Shown in pieces: positions 36,512 to 49,314 of a stretch of 64,000 nt of DNA. A program made the position numbers and the translations under genes. Position 1 is the first letter of the stretch, and each line of letters begins with the position of its first letter. Source of the DNA: Tritrichomonas musculus. Taxonomy: Eukaryota; Parabasalia; Tritrichomonadida; Tritrichomonadidae. Location: contig JAPFFF010000097.1 of the NCBI GenBank assembly GCA_039105265.1, forward strand, positions 1 to 64,000. The letters are read 5' to 3'. The notes beneath the pieces were generated by a model, which was not told the DNA's origin, searched no databases, and saw nothing but the letters and a program-made list of their open reading frames with translations.

Positions 36512-37636
36512 TTAGAAGCATTTTCGATGAACAATGCCAGGGCCTGCATCATTGTATTCTTCATGAGTGATAACCATTTGTGGGAATGTAGCAAGTGAAG
36601 CGAGAATTGAACCACCAATCCATACTGCATATTTTCTTTCTGGTGGTGCGATTACTTTAACTTTCATTGTTGGAGGTGCAAGATTAGTGATCTCCTTTTC
36701 GATTCGTTCAGGGAGTCCTTCGAACATTGTGGTTCCGCCTGACAGAACGATATTTGAATAAAGATCTTTACGAACATCAATATCGCACTTCATGATAGAA
36801 TCGAATAAAGTTTTATCGATTCCATCGAATTCGAAACCGTTGAAATGAGGTTTGAATAATAATTCTGGGCAACGAAAACGTTCATCAGCAATTGTAATCA
36901 CATTTCCATCAGGTAATGTATATGAGACGTCGCATTCTGAAGAAGATTTAGCCTTTTGTAATTCGCTGTCATAATCCAAAGCGACATAAGCATGCTTTTC
37001 TTTGATGTCACGGACAATCTCTCTCTCAGCTGAAGTTGTGAAAGTGTATCCACGTTCATTTAGAATCTTCTGAAGCCAAGTTGTTAAATCACGACCAGCT
37101 AAGTTAAGACGCATTATTGCATGAGGTAATGAATATCCTTCGTAAATAGGAACTGTATGAGAAACGCCATCACCAGCATCAAAAACAATACCTGTTGTTC
37201 TCCCAGAAGAATAAAGAGAAAGAACTGCTTGAATTCCAACATAGAAGGAGGGAACATTAAATGTTTCAAACATCAATTGAATCATTTTTTCACGATTAGC
37301 TTTAGGATTCATTGGTGCTTCTGTCAATAATACTGGATGTTCTGAAGGATCAACACGAAGTTCATTGTAGAATGTATGATGCCATATCTTTTCCATGTCA
37401 TCCCAATTTGTAACAATGCCATGTTCGATTGGATACTTGAGAATTAATACACCAGCTTTCGCACAAGCTTCATCACCAACATAAGTATCTTTGTTTTGAC
37501 CACCTTTTAATGTTGGAACATATTTTGGACGGCCAACTATTGAAGGGAAAACGGAACGTGGTGCTTCATCGCCTGCAAATCCTGCTTTGCACATCCCTGA
37601 GCCATTATCAATAACAAGTGTCTGGATATCTTCCAT
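36512..37636 (-). CDS. act: Actin (copy 2)
   Basis: It encodes the same 374 residues as copy 1. By eye the coding sequences differ at about five positions, all silent (for example CCG/CCA and AAA/AAG codons), while the flanks carry more changes and indels. Both genes are therefore intact and protein-level constraint has probably held since duplication, or conversion has kept them alike. The promoter motif and gene end are as in copy 1. Confidence 0.97.
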   Translation of the reverse strand: MEDIQTLVIDNGSGMCKAGFAGDEAPRSVFPSIVGRPKYVPTLKGGQNKDTYVGDEACAKAGVLILKYPIEHGIVTNWDDMEKIWHHTFYNELRVDPSEHPVLLTEAPMNPKANREKMIQLMFETFNVPSFYVGIQAVLSLYSSGRTTGIVFDAGDGVSHTVPIYEGYSLPHAIMRLNLAGRDLTTWLQKILNERGYTFTTSAEREIVRDIKEKHAYVALDYDSELQKAKSSSECDVSYTLPDGNVITIADERFRCPELLFKPHFNGFEFDGIDKTLFDSIMKCDIDVRKDLYSNIVLSGGTTMFEGLPERIEKEITNLAPPTMKVKVIAPPERKYAVWIGGSILASLATFPQMVITHEEYNDAGPGIVHRKCF

Positions 37637-37644
37637 ATTAAATA

Positions 37645-37652
37645 AAAAATGA
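37645..37652 (-). promoter_or_regulatory. Initiator-like motif of actin 2
   Basis: TCATTTTT on the minus strand at the same distance from the ATG as in copy 1. Confidence 0.55.
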
Positions 37653-38663
37653 TATGATATATAAATTATATAACAAAGATAAATGAGATAAAAGTATTTT
37701 CATTAAATTATATAACAAATGATTGAAATCTACTCAAAATATTGAATGTTGATTGAAAAAAATGAAATGGGACAAAACCAAAGAATTATAAAATTTTTAA
37801 AATCTTATCATACAAATAAAAAAAATTGTAAAATTGTAAAATTAAAGATCAAAAGCATGCAAATAAAATTATAAAACAAAAAATAAACGAAAAGAAAAAA
37901 TTATCGCCCAATATTTAAAAATTTGAATTGATAAATTACAAAATGAAGTCCTCTTTGAATTTATTGAAAAAGTTTCAAGTTATTATAAAGTTGAAAATAT
38001 TGAAAAAGTGGAATTTGAGCCATCAAAATTTTATTATATCTGTTTAAAACGAAAAGGCCTATCATATTTTTTATAGCTTTAGAAAACTATTCAAGCAATT
38101 ACAAAAACTAAATCATATAAATTATAAAAAATTATCTTAAATTCATATGTTTTCATTAAATGTTATAATTGATCAATATAATTAATTATGGAATCTAAAT
38201 AGTAATATCAAAGCAAAAATCTCTGCTTTGAAATAAAAAATATTATGATTCAAGATAAATCTTTATGATCATAAATCATTGCAGTTTTATCATTGATAAG
38301 TTATAATATTTCTTAGTATTTGCAAAATTTTTTTTATCTAAAAAATATATATTTGAAACTATCAAATAATCAAAAAAAAATAATGTAAGCAATGAATAAT
38401 AAGGTCACAATGCAAAAAAGATTAAAACAAAAGTATGAAAAATTATTTCATTAAAATTTCTCGCAAAACCAATATTAATGGCAAGCTTTTTTTTTATTTT
38501 TATGTTAAAAAGAGTGGAATTGGGAAAATATAATATAAGTTGTTGTTAAGAATTTAATTTTACTCTGCAAATATCAAAATAAATTTTGTTCCTTTTTGAA
38601 TATGTTTCAACAGATTTAATAGATAATATATTAAATTTGGCGCCATTTTGATAAAACTATTAT

Positions 38664-38706
38664 TTTATCTATTATTTATTATCTATTATTTATTATCTAT
38701 TATATA
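38664..38706. repeat. Microsatellite, 14-bp unit
   Basis: About three copies of a TTATCTATTATTTA-type unit in tandem. Confidence 0.8.
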
Positions 38707-38749
38707 GAGTAAAATCCGTTAATAATTGCATATACTTAAATTCTGTTGC

Positions 38750-39892
38750 TTAAATATTTTTTATATAGGTATATTTAGGAACACCAATTTGGCGCTTATC
38801 TAATTTAAGAGGACAGAATATTTGCTTTAGTGATGAACATCCTTCAAAAGCATCATTTCCGATTGAAGTCACAGAAGAGGGAATTATGATATCTGTCAAT
38901 GACGAACAACCACTGAATGTAAAATAGCCAATAGAAGTCACAGAAGAAGGAATTGCGATTCTTTTCAATGACGAGCATCCACTGAACGCAGAATCCCCAA
39001 TTGAAGTTACTGAAGAAGGAATTGTAATTTCTATCAATGATGAACATCTTTTGAATGCAGAATATCCAATTGAAGTTACAGAAGAAGGAATTGTAAGTCG
39101 TGTAAGGGATGAACATCCATCTAAAAAATAATTACCAATTGAAGTTATAGAAGAAGGGATTGTGATTTATATCAATGATGAACATTCACTGAATGAAGAA
39201 CCTCCAATTTCAACTACAGAAGAAGGAATCATGATTTGCGTCAATGATGGGCATTCATTAAAATCAGAATTCCAAATTTTAGATACCGAAGAAGGAATTG
39301 TGATTCGTGTTAATGATGAACATCCACTGAATGCAGAATATCCAATGTCAGTTACAGAAGAAGGAATTATGGTTTGCTTTAGTGATGAACATTCACTGAA
39401 TGCAGAATATCCAATGTCAGTTACAGAAGAAGGAATTGCAATTCATGTTAATGATGAACATCTTCTGAAAGCAGATTTTCCAATTGAAGTTACATAAGAA
39501 GGAATTGTGATTTCCGTCAATGACGAACATCCACAGAATGCATGATCGTTAATCGAAGATACAGAAGAAGGAATTGTGATTTGCGTCAACGATGAACATT
39601 CACAAAAAGCAGAATCTCCAATATAAGTTATTGAAGAAGGAATTATGATTTGCTTCAGTGATGAACATTGACAGAATGCAGAATATTCAATTGAAGTTAC
39701 AGAAGAAAGAATTGTGATTTGCATCAATGATGAACATCTACAGAATGTCTCCATTCCAATTAAAGTTACCGAAGAAGGAATTGTGATTTCACTCAGTGAT
39801 GAACATTCACTGAATGCAGATTCGCCAATTGAAGTTACAGAAGATGGAATTATGATTTGTCTCATTAATGAGCATCCTGTATACGTAAAAAG
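38750..39892 (-). pseudogene. BspA-like leucine-rich repeat (TpLRR) protein pseudogene
   Basis: A single minus-strand frame encodes about sixteen 23-residue repeats of the type CSSLxxIxIPSSVTSIGxxAF, ending in the same C-terminal tail as the fragments near the actin genes (KLDKRQIGVPKYTYIKNI). Two in-frame stops interrupt it: TGA at 39443-39445 and TAA at 39167-39169. The 5' part with start codon and signal sequence is missing; the frame closes near 39899. TpLRR proteins in trichomonads are surface or secreted proteins that take part in host contact, but this copy should be dead. The stops are single-base differences in an otherwise regular repeat, so decay is recent. Confidence 0.9.
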
Positions 39893-40027
39893 TATAATCT
39901 AAAATGTTTTTTATTATTATTATTATTAATTGTTCTCAGTGGTATCAAAAAAATTTTAATAAAGAAATGAATTGAAATTTTATTAAAATAACTAATTAAT
40001 GAAAAAATAAATAAGTTTTGGGAGTTT

Positions 40028-40464
40028 TCATGTTTTTCCTTCTTCAAAGTCTCTCATGAATGGATCTTCCATTATCATATTTTCAGAAACGTTTGGATTA
40101 AAGACGAAATTGTCAGTAGAATTGTAATTCTTGAGATTATTAGCAAAATTATTTAAGTTGTCTTTGTTAGTTTCCGGCTGCATCTCGCCAGATATGTCCT
40201 CCGATCGGATTGTGGTATGAGTCGGCTTTCTTCGCTTCAAGAGCAAAATAACAACTACAATAACGGCTGCAATAATGACAATTACCGCTATAACAATTCC
40301 AACAATCAATCCAACTTTTTTGCCATTATTTTTATTTGAAGAATTGTTGTTGTTGTTATCGCCATTCTCATCACCATTACTTTCATAAGTAGTGCTGCCA
40401 ATTTCAGCTGTTTCGTTTGATGAAACAGCAGCAGAACTTGATTCAGTTTCAGGTGATGAAGACA

Positions 40465-40495
<31 letters not shown>

Positions 40496-43400
40496 TGAAG
40501 GTGATGAAGATGATGAAGAAGATGAAGATGTTGGTGTCGTTGGAAGTTCATCGCCAATACAGATGCCTTCAACAAGTTCGAAGTTATCAGCACATTTGCT
40601 GCATCCTTTCCCATCTTTTCCACATGAGATGCATCCATGAACTTCGCAAGGGATGCAAATTTCAATCAATGTAACAGGATCAGAGATGACATAAAAGCCT
40701 TCGGTACAGTTGAGGCATTGACAAGCATCATCATAAGTGAGACAATGGTCTAAATTGCATTTTTGACACACTTTTCCGTCAGGTGTTCCATAGCCTTCTC
40801 CAATTGAATGGCAATTTTCAATGCAATTGCCTTCATGGAGAAACATGCCCTCGTGACAAGAGATGCAATTCGAACTAGACAAAGAACAAGTTGCACAAGT
40901 ATCATCGCATTTGGAGCATGAAGAATCAGACAAGAAGAAGCCATCAAAGCAAGAAGTGCATTTATCAATTGTTCCTGAACAACTCTTGCATTTGTTGTTA
41001 CATTTCGTGCATGATCCATCATCGTTTTGTAAGTAACCTTCAGCACATCTCAAGCAATTAGGACCTGCTTTGTCGCATTGACCACAACTTTCATGGCATT
41101 TCAAACAACCGTTCTTTTGGTTGTTCATGTAATAACCGTCTTTACATTTGGCACAATTATCAAGACCTTCGCATTGATCACAACCTTCAGTACATTCCAA
41201 GCATGCGTTATCTGCAGAGAGATAGAAACCATTGAAACAACTGTTACAATAATTGTAGCGTGTTCCATAACATGTCTTGCATGTTTCATGGCATGGTTGA
41301 CATTCAACTGAAGGATAATAAGAGAAGTAATATCCTTCCTCACATCCAGAGCATTGATTCATTGATGGTCCTGTGCATGATGAACATGGAGACACACACC
41401 TAAGGCATTTATTTGTGGATGCTTCTAAGTAATAACCTTCAGTACATGATGTGCATTCAGTGGCTGAATTTGAACATGTAAAACATGGTGATTCACATGG
41501 CGAACATCCGTTATTTCCATTGTAGAAATAACCATCAACACATGATGTACATGATGTTTCTGTTCCAGAACAGTTGAAGCATGGAAATGTGCATTCCTCA
41601 CATTCACCCCTTTGCGTTAAATAATGTCCATCGAAGCAATCTGTGCATTTTTCATTTGCATCACATTTTCGACAATTTCCAGCACATTTCTGACAGATTG
41701 AAAATCCATTTGAATCTTTTCCAGTCTCACGATAACCATCTGCACATTCAAGGCATTGCGTTGTTAATCCAGAGCATTCTTTGCATTGATCAGCGCATTT
41801 AGAGCATGCTTTTTGGTCATTCAATGTAAATCCAGATGAGCACTTCTCGCAAACAACGGTTTCATCTTCTTGTTTATTACATTTGTTGCAACCTTCAGAG
41901 CATTCTTCACATCGAACAGTGTTATCGAAAATATGGTATCTATCGATATAATAGCCTTCAGCACATCCAAGACAACTACTTGGGCCTCTACCATTGCATG
42001 TTTTATTACATGATTCATCGCAAGGCTCACACAAACCAGAATATTTGTAATAAAAGTAGCCTTCAGCACAGTTGATGCAATCATCTTCACCTGGTCCATC
42101 GCATTGTTGACAATTGTCTGAACATTTGAGGCATTTATTTGAATCTAAATAAAAGCCATCATTACATGAGGTGCAATTTGCTGGATCATTGAAGCATGAC
42201 TTACAATTCCTATTACATTGATGACACTTCTTTGCACCAACATCAAAATAGCCAATGGCACAAGAGTCACAACTATCAGAGCCATCTTTGCATGTTGCGC
42301 ATGAATGGTGACATCTGGTGCACTTATTATTAATGCTATCCAAATAATAGCCATCCAAACAATCATAGCAAGTTCCATCACTCGTGCACAATTCGCAGCC
42401 TTCATCTGGACAAGAAAGACAAACACCTGGATTTGTCTTTGATGGATAATAACCTTTTCCACAAGTCAGGCATGAATTGTAATCAGTGCATGTTGCACAT
42501 TGAGGTCCGCATTGTTGACATGCATCAGAGCCATCAACATAATAACCGTCGTAGCATTCAGTACAGACAGTTGCAGATGAGCAATGTTTACAATTTGATG
42601 AACATTCACTACAAGTTACAGTTGTCAAGCCTTCATAAGAGACGTAATAATGATCAGAACAACTGTAACAAACTCCATAATCATTGCAAGTCTTACATTG
42701 AACATCACACTTAACGCAGATTTCATTATTCAACCGATAACCGTCCAGACATTCAATGCAATCACTTGTAGATGTTCCAGTGCATTTCTTGCAGTTTGCT
42801 GCACAAGGTTCACAGAATTTTAGTTTGTTCAAAAACTCACCTTCACGACATTCTGTACAAAGATTCCTTGCACCTTCACATTCTTTACAATTTGGATCAC
42901 ATGATCTACACTCTTTTCCATAGAAGTAGTAGCCTGTCCGACAAGTGACGCAATTATTAGAATTACCTTCACATTTTCCACATGTTTCATCACATCGGAT
43001 GCAATTTCCTTGCGGACCTTGATAATAATGATCATTGCATTTTGTGCAATGTCCTGTTTGATCGCATAAATCACATCCTGTTGGGCATTGAATGCAAAAC
43101 TCACCACGTGAAGGCATGTAGAAACCATCGATGCAAGATATGCATTGGTTTGAATTAGGTCCATCACATGTCTTACATGTCGATGAACATTTTTGACACT
43201 CTCCATTACGATCAGGATACATTCCATCTTCGCACTTCGTGCAGAATGTTGAACTCGTGCATTCAAGGCAATTTGAACCACACTTGACACATTCAGAACC
43301 GCCTGATGAAGTCGGTGAATTATAAAAGCCAACGTCGCATTCAATGCACGAATTGTATTCATAACAAGAACGACAATTAGATCTGCATGAAGAGCAATAA

Positions 43401-46400
43401 GAGTCTGACATGAAATAACCGTCATTGCAAGTTATGCAGCTTGAATAACTGGAGCAACTCTTGCATGAGCTTGAACAATCTTCGCAAATGAAGTTTTTCG
43501 TATTGAGATATTGTCCTGGCTTGCACGATGAGCAATGAGAAGTAGTGCCCTCGCATGTAAGACACATATCATCGCATCTTGCAGTGCATTTTCCGAGAGA
43601 ATCAAGCAAGAAGCCATCCATGCATTCAGAGCAATCATTGTCAGTGGAACAAACCTTGCAATTATCAATGCATTTTGAGCATCTTCTTTCAGAATTAAAA
43701 TGATAACCGTCACTGCAAGAGTCACAAACATCTGGTCCTGTGCATGTCTCACATGAAGGATCACATTTTAGGCATTCATTGTTCTTTAGGAAGGAGCCAT
43801 CAGGACAACTTGTGCAGACTGAATATGCAGAGCAATTTCCACATGAATTGCTGCATTGACTGCATTGATTATAATTGTAATAATAATGAGATGCACAGCT
43901 GTTTGCGTCACAATTGTAGGACGTCGAACCGCCTTCACATGTTGCACAAGAGGCTGAACATCTTGCACATTCACCATTTGTTGTCAAGTAGAAACCATCA
44001 GAACATTTCGTGCAAACAAGCTGATCACTAACCAAACTACATTTTGCACAATTTGGTCGGCATTTTCTACAGTAACGGTCACGAGGTCCAGTGTCACTAA
44101 AGTAGTAACCATCATAGCAAGAAAGACAAAGCCAGCTAAAATCACCATCGCATGTTTTACAGGTTTTATCACACTTAGAACAATAACCAGAGCTTGTTAC
44201 ATAATGTCCGTCATTACAAGTAGTGCAATCATTCATGTTTCCTCCTTTGCATGTCAGACAATTCTCATGACAATGATAGCATTTATTATCGGATCCCAAA
44301 TATGAATCACTTTCACATGATGAGCAATTATCAACAATGTTTTCACACGTCTTACAATTTGGATTACAACCAATACAAGTTGTTCCTTGCAACAAGTATC
44401 CATCTGAGCATTTTGTACATACCTCTCCATTGCTGCATTCATCACAATTTGTGAAGCAATTCAAACAACTTGTTCCTTCAAGATAAGTTCCAGCAACGCA
44501 TGAAAGACAACTTGTGCTGGAACCAGAACATGTTGCACAAGGTGATGAGCATAATAAACAATTGCCATTACTTGCATAGTATCCGTCTTCGCATTCATTA
44601 CAGAATGATCCATCTTCACCACTACATTTTGCACAAGGAGAAACGCAAGGCTCACAATTTTTGTTATGATTCAAATAGAGTCCATCATCACATTCAGAAC
44701 AAATTCCATCATCATTACACAATTTGCAATCTTTTCCACATTTTTCACACGTCTTTGTTCCTGTGTTTGGATCAGTGTGCAAATAATAGCCATCCATGCA
44801 TGCTGTGCATTCATTGTTTTTATTGCAAACTTTACAATTTGTAAGTGAGCAAGGAACGCACTTTTCTATTCCTGTAAGTGGATCAGTTACAATGTAATAG
44901 CCATCCGCACATTTCTGGCATTGGCAAGCTTCATCAAACTCAAGGCAATTTTTATTCTCTTCTTCGCATTTAATGCACTTGTTTTCAAGGTTTCCTCCAA
45001 AGCCTGGTCCAATTTCATCGCATCTTAAATAGCAATGATTGCCATATGAAAAGTAGCCATCAGTGCATTTCAAGCATTCTTTATCATTATTTTCACACTC
45101 GGCACAAGAATTATCGCATTCTTTGCACGTATTATCAGTGAGATAGAAATGTGACTTGCATGATGTACATTTTGTTTTCTCTTCTTTACAAGTAAAACAA
45201 GAATCATCACAAGTATCACATTTTCCATCTAATAAAATGTATCCGTCAATGCATTCATCACAACTAGATTCACTTGTTCCATGACAAACTTTGCATTTAT
45301 CAGAACATCCGATGCATTTTTGGTCTTCAAGATAAAAACCATCAGCACATTTGGTGCACTTGAAAGTGCAAGAGCCAGACTCAGGACATTCACTTTCACA
45401 TAAAGCACAATTCTCAATTCCTTTTGTGCCATAAGAACTGCCTGTATAATCGCATTTGCGACATTTTATATCATAATCAAAGCTAGAACCGTAATTATGA
45501 GCTGCAAAATAACCTGGCGAGCATAATTTACAGTTTTCTTCACCAGATCCATCACATGTTGCGCATGATGGGTCACAAGATTCGCACTTATTGCTCAAAG
45601 TTTTATAAAATCCATCCAAACATTTGGTGCAGAATTGATCATTTTCACCAATAGCACATTCACTGCATCCTAACGGACATTCAATGCATTTTGCATCACT
45701 CAAAATTGAGCCTGGATGGCATGATGTGCAAGTATCAGATGTGTAATCACATGTCAAACAATCAGGCGAGCATCTTGAACCACATGAATCAATTCCATCG
45801 AATAAATGACCAGCTATACAAGATGTGCATTTAGAGGCAGACAGACAAGTTGCACAAGGTGAATTACATTTAATGCATTTACTGTCATCATCTAAATAAA
45901 AACCATCAAAACAATCAGTGCATGTTAATTCACCTGAAATAACAGAGCATGTCTTACAATTTTCTGGACATCCTTGACATTCAACAGAGTTTTCATCTTT
46001 CTTCACTGTGTTGAAACCATCAAGGCATTCAGTGCATTGATGGATATCTGAGTCACATTTCTTGCATCCTTTATCACATTGTTCACAATCCGCATTCTCA
46101 TTGAGCCGAAAACCATCCTTGCAGCAAGTGCAATGTGTCGAATTGGTGCAAACAGAACATCCAGCTTCACATGAATCGCATCGATCAACATATCCTATGC
46201 CTGAAATCAGCTGATTTGTGTGATTGTAATAGCCAGAAGCGCACGTCTCACAGTTGTAATTATAAGGACCATTACAAGACTCACATGAAGGGTCGCATTT
46301 AAGGCACTTTTTAATAGCAGGTGAAATATAAAAGCCAGGATCACAAGTGATACAATCATCAACAGTCGGTCCAGTACATTCTGAACAAACTTCAGCACAA

Positions 46401-48673
46401 GGAGAGCAAGATCCGTCCTCTTCAAGATAAAACTCATGTGAACAAAAAGTGCAAACAGTTGCTGAACTGCATTGATCACAATTTTCTTGGCATTTCTGAC
46501 AACGACGGAATTCATCGAAATAATAACCAGTGCTACAATTGTCACAAGCATTAGAATCATCATGACAAAGTTTGCAAGAATCATCACATTTCGTGCAAAC
46601 ATCGTTGTTTGGAAAATATCCATCCAAGCAAGTATCACACATTGTTTCAGAAGAGCAAGAAGTGCAGCCTTCAGGACACCTTTTACATGAAGATCCGCTT
46701 GGATAGAATCCACGAGAACAATTCAAACAAGTAGTTTTGGATTCACAATGACGACAGCCTTCACTGCATTGTTCGCATTGGTGACTTTCTTGATTCAAAA
46801 AGTAACCTGGTGCGCACGATTTGCAGTTTTCTTCGCTACTGCAAGAAGTGCAAGGGAAAGGACATAACTTGCAGCTCTTTAATCCGCTCGAATAGATATT
46901 AGAAACATATGAATCATCGGCACATTCAATGCAATAAACATTGTAATCATACTGGCAAGTCTTACAATGTAGTTCTTCATTGCATTGAACACACATTCCA
47001 TTATAAGCCAAATAGAAACCATCAGAGCATTTGGAGCAACGACTTGGACCGGTGCAATTTAAGCAATGATCATCACAGCTTTGGCAAAATTGAGCACTAT
47101 TGACATAATAACCGTCAAAACAAGAAGTACAACGGTTTTTTAATCCTCGGCATGTTTTGCAATTTGAATCGCAGGCTTTGCATTGATTTCCGTAGAAATA
47201 AAAGCCTTCAGCGCATTCAAGACAAGAGGAACTTCCTTCGGCATTGCATGTATTGCATGCATTGTCACACTTCTGACATGAAAAACTGTCATCTTTATAA
47301 TAACCGTCTCTGCAGGTGTTACAAACATCCTGATTGTCGCAATTGAGGCAATTCAAGCCACAATTGAGGCAATAAATGCTTCCTGGTTGAGAAGTGTCCT
47401 TATAGAAACCTTCTCTACATTCGATGCATTGATTATTTTTAGTTCCAGTGCAAGTGAGGCACGATGCGTAGCAGCTCTCGCATTGACCGTTTGCATTCAA
47501 AAAGTGGCCTTCTTCGCAATCAATGCATTTGTCTTTCTCGCACAATTTACAGTTCGGAAATTCGCCTTGGCATTTCATGCATGTTGTGTTACCTTGGACG
47601 CGATTTAGATAGAAGCCGTCATAACAACTCAAGCAATCAGTTGGTGAGTCAGACATGCAGTTCTTGCACTCAGGTGAGCAAACAGAGCAAGTCAATTTTG
47701 AGCTTGAATTTGCACTAATGTAATAGTGTTCTTGGCATCCGATAAGACAGTTATTTTCATAGGCGCCATTACATTCAATGCAGCCAGTAAAGCACTCATC
47801 ACACGTGCCATAATATGTCAAATATTTGTGTGGTTTACACGAAGTGCAATGATCAGCCGTCCCAGAACAAGTCAGGCACGAATTGTCGCATTCGGTCTCA
47901 CATTTATCGTCTTTTAAAAGGTAGCCTTCTTCACATTCAGTGCATTTGCCATCTTTGACAGTGTGGCAATTAAGTAAGGTATTCAGTTCACATGTCTGTT
48001 GTAAACCATTCAAATAATAACCGTCAATACAACTGGTGCAAACGCCGAATGATGAGCACTCTTTACAATGGGATTCAATTCCACAGGTTTTACAGTTCGT
48101 TCCTTCAAGAAAATAGCCATCAATGCACGTTTCACAATTTACACTAACTTGTGAGCAGGTCTTGCAATGGTAGGTCCCTGTCGGGTCACATTTTTGACAT
48201 AAATCATTAGATGAAGAATAAAAATAGCCGTCTGCACATTTTTCTTCACCTTCGCCTTCACATTGTGAAGCTGAAGGTCCAGTACAGCCATTTCGGCAAG
48301 CTGCATTGCATTTTTGGCAAATTCCATTAACTAATGAATATCCGGTAACGCATTTCGTACAATGATGATTTTCGTCAATAGGATCACATTCAGCACAATT
48401 GTTGATAAGACATGGCTGGCAATATTGAGCTGTATCCGATTCTTTATATAAATAAAAACCAACACGACAAGTTGTGCAGTGTGTTTCTCCTGAACCGTCG
48501 CAATTTTGGCATGTGGGATGACATCTATAACAGGTGTCGCGGTATTTATCTGTATAAAAGCCATCTTCACATTTTGTACAAACATAACCATAATACTGAT
48601 ACGTGCAATCGATACAATTGTCAATAGAATAGCAAAATGAATAAATTAAAGGAGTGATGAAAAATAAGATCAT
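40028..48673 (-). CDS. Giant cysteine-rich (furin/EGF-like) type I surface protein, 2881 aa
   Basis: It starts at the ATG at 48673 with a signal peptide (MILFFITPLIYSFCYS). About 2650 residues of CxxC units follow (pattern C-x2-C-x-DGYY/F-x-C-x2-C), like furin-like/growth-factor-receptor repeats and Giardia variant-surface or high-cysteine proteins. A Ser-rich stalk (~2705-2760), one membrane segment (GLIVGIVIAVIVIIAAVIVV, ~2786-2811), basic stop-transfer RRK and a ~65-residue acidic tail (MIMEDPFMRDFEEGKT) complete a type I plasma-membrane protein. No enzyme domain is visible; an adhesin, receptor or protective coat is likely. The frame is unbroken over 8.6 kb. Repeats make length change by recombination likely. 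No initiator was found close to the ATG. Confidence 0.92.
40464..40494. repeat. GAA trinucleotide tract encoding the poly-Ser stalk
   Basis: About nine GAA units on plus (TTC/TCT on the coding strand) inside the Ser-rich stalk of the giant surface protein. Slippage here would change stalk length in frame. Confidence 0.8.
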
Positions 48674-49314
48674 TGTTTAAAGCTTTAAAAATAGCTATAA
48701 TAATTTTTTTTATATATGGACATTAAAAAAATTTTGAAAAAACAGAATATATTAAATATTAATATATAATGACAAATAAATGAATAAATATATTTTTTAT
48801 ATTATTTATATATTATAATTAATATAAAAAAATTATTTTGTGATAAAATTATATTAATAATGCATTATATGTTTATATAATTGTGCATTATTTTTTATTC
48901 GATAACAATAAGTTTGAATTTAATTTTATTGTATTATATTTCAAGTATATATCAAAATTAACAATATTTTTTTTTTATTTAATTACTAAATTAACATGAA
49001 AAAATAGTTTAAAATCATTTGTTTTCCATTAATAATTATAATTTATGAACATTAATAAAAAAATTATATTATTAAAAATAAAATTTTTTTCAATCTTTTC
49101 AATTTTTCAGAATAACATTGTAAATTTTTCAAAAGAAATATCGTAAAGAATGAATTCAATTTTTTCGTTTTATTTTTCAATTTTTTGTTTTTGTTATGAG
49201 TGAAATGTTTGGTAACATAATGACATCAGTCAATTTCGATGTCTTATTATTCCATTTTTCTTTTAATTCGATACAGCTTGGTCGTATTATTAATGTTTCA
49301 GTTGATGAATCATA
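48674..49314. other. AT-rich spacer upstream of the giant surface protein gene
   Basis: About 640 bp, extremely AT-rich, with no gene seen. It should contain the promoter of the giant gene, but I cannot point to one. Confidence 0.5.

Larger units (their letters stand above)
34798..38402. repeat. Tandem duplication unit 2 (LRR fragment + actin), 3.6 kb
   Basis: This is the second direct copy of 31171-34797, shorter by about 20 bp. Beyond 38402 the sequence is unique. Confidence 0.95.
37637..38749. other. Spacer upstream of actin 2, with microsatellite
   Basis: AT-rich spacer. To 38402 it duplicates the actin 1 upstream region. Beyond that it is unique and includes a 14-bp-unit microsatellite near 38664-38706. 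No gene is seen. Confidence 0.5.

Noticed and set aside
38750-39892. Regularly spaced ~69-bp repeats that look like an array
   Set aside because: The period equals 23 codons and translates into TpLRR units. There are no identical direct repeats with unique spacers, so it is not CRISPR-like.
40028-48673. Many long open frames opposite to, or in other frames of, the giant surface protein gene
   Set aside because: They arise from the CxxC codon pattern (TGT/TGC with few stops in other frames). They lack starts with initiators and known domains, and the main frame alone is continuous with signal peptide and membrane span.
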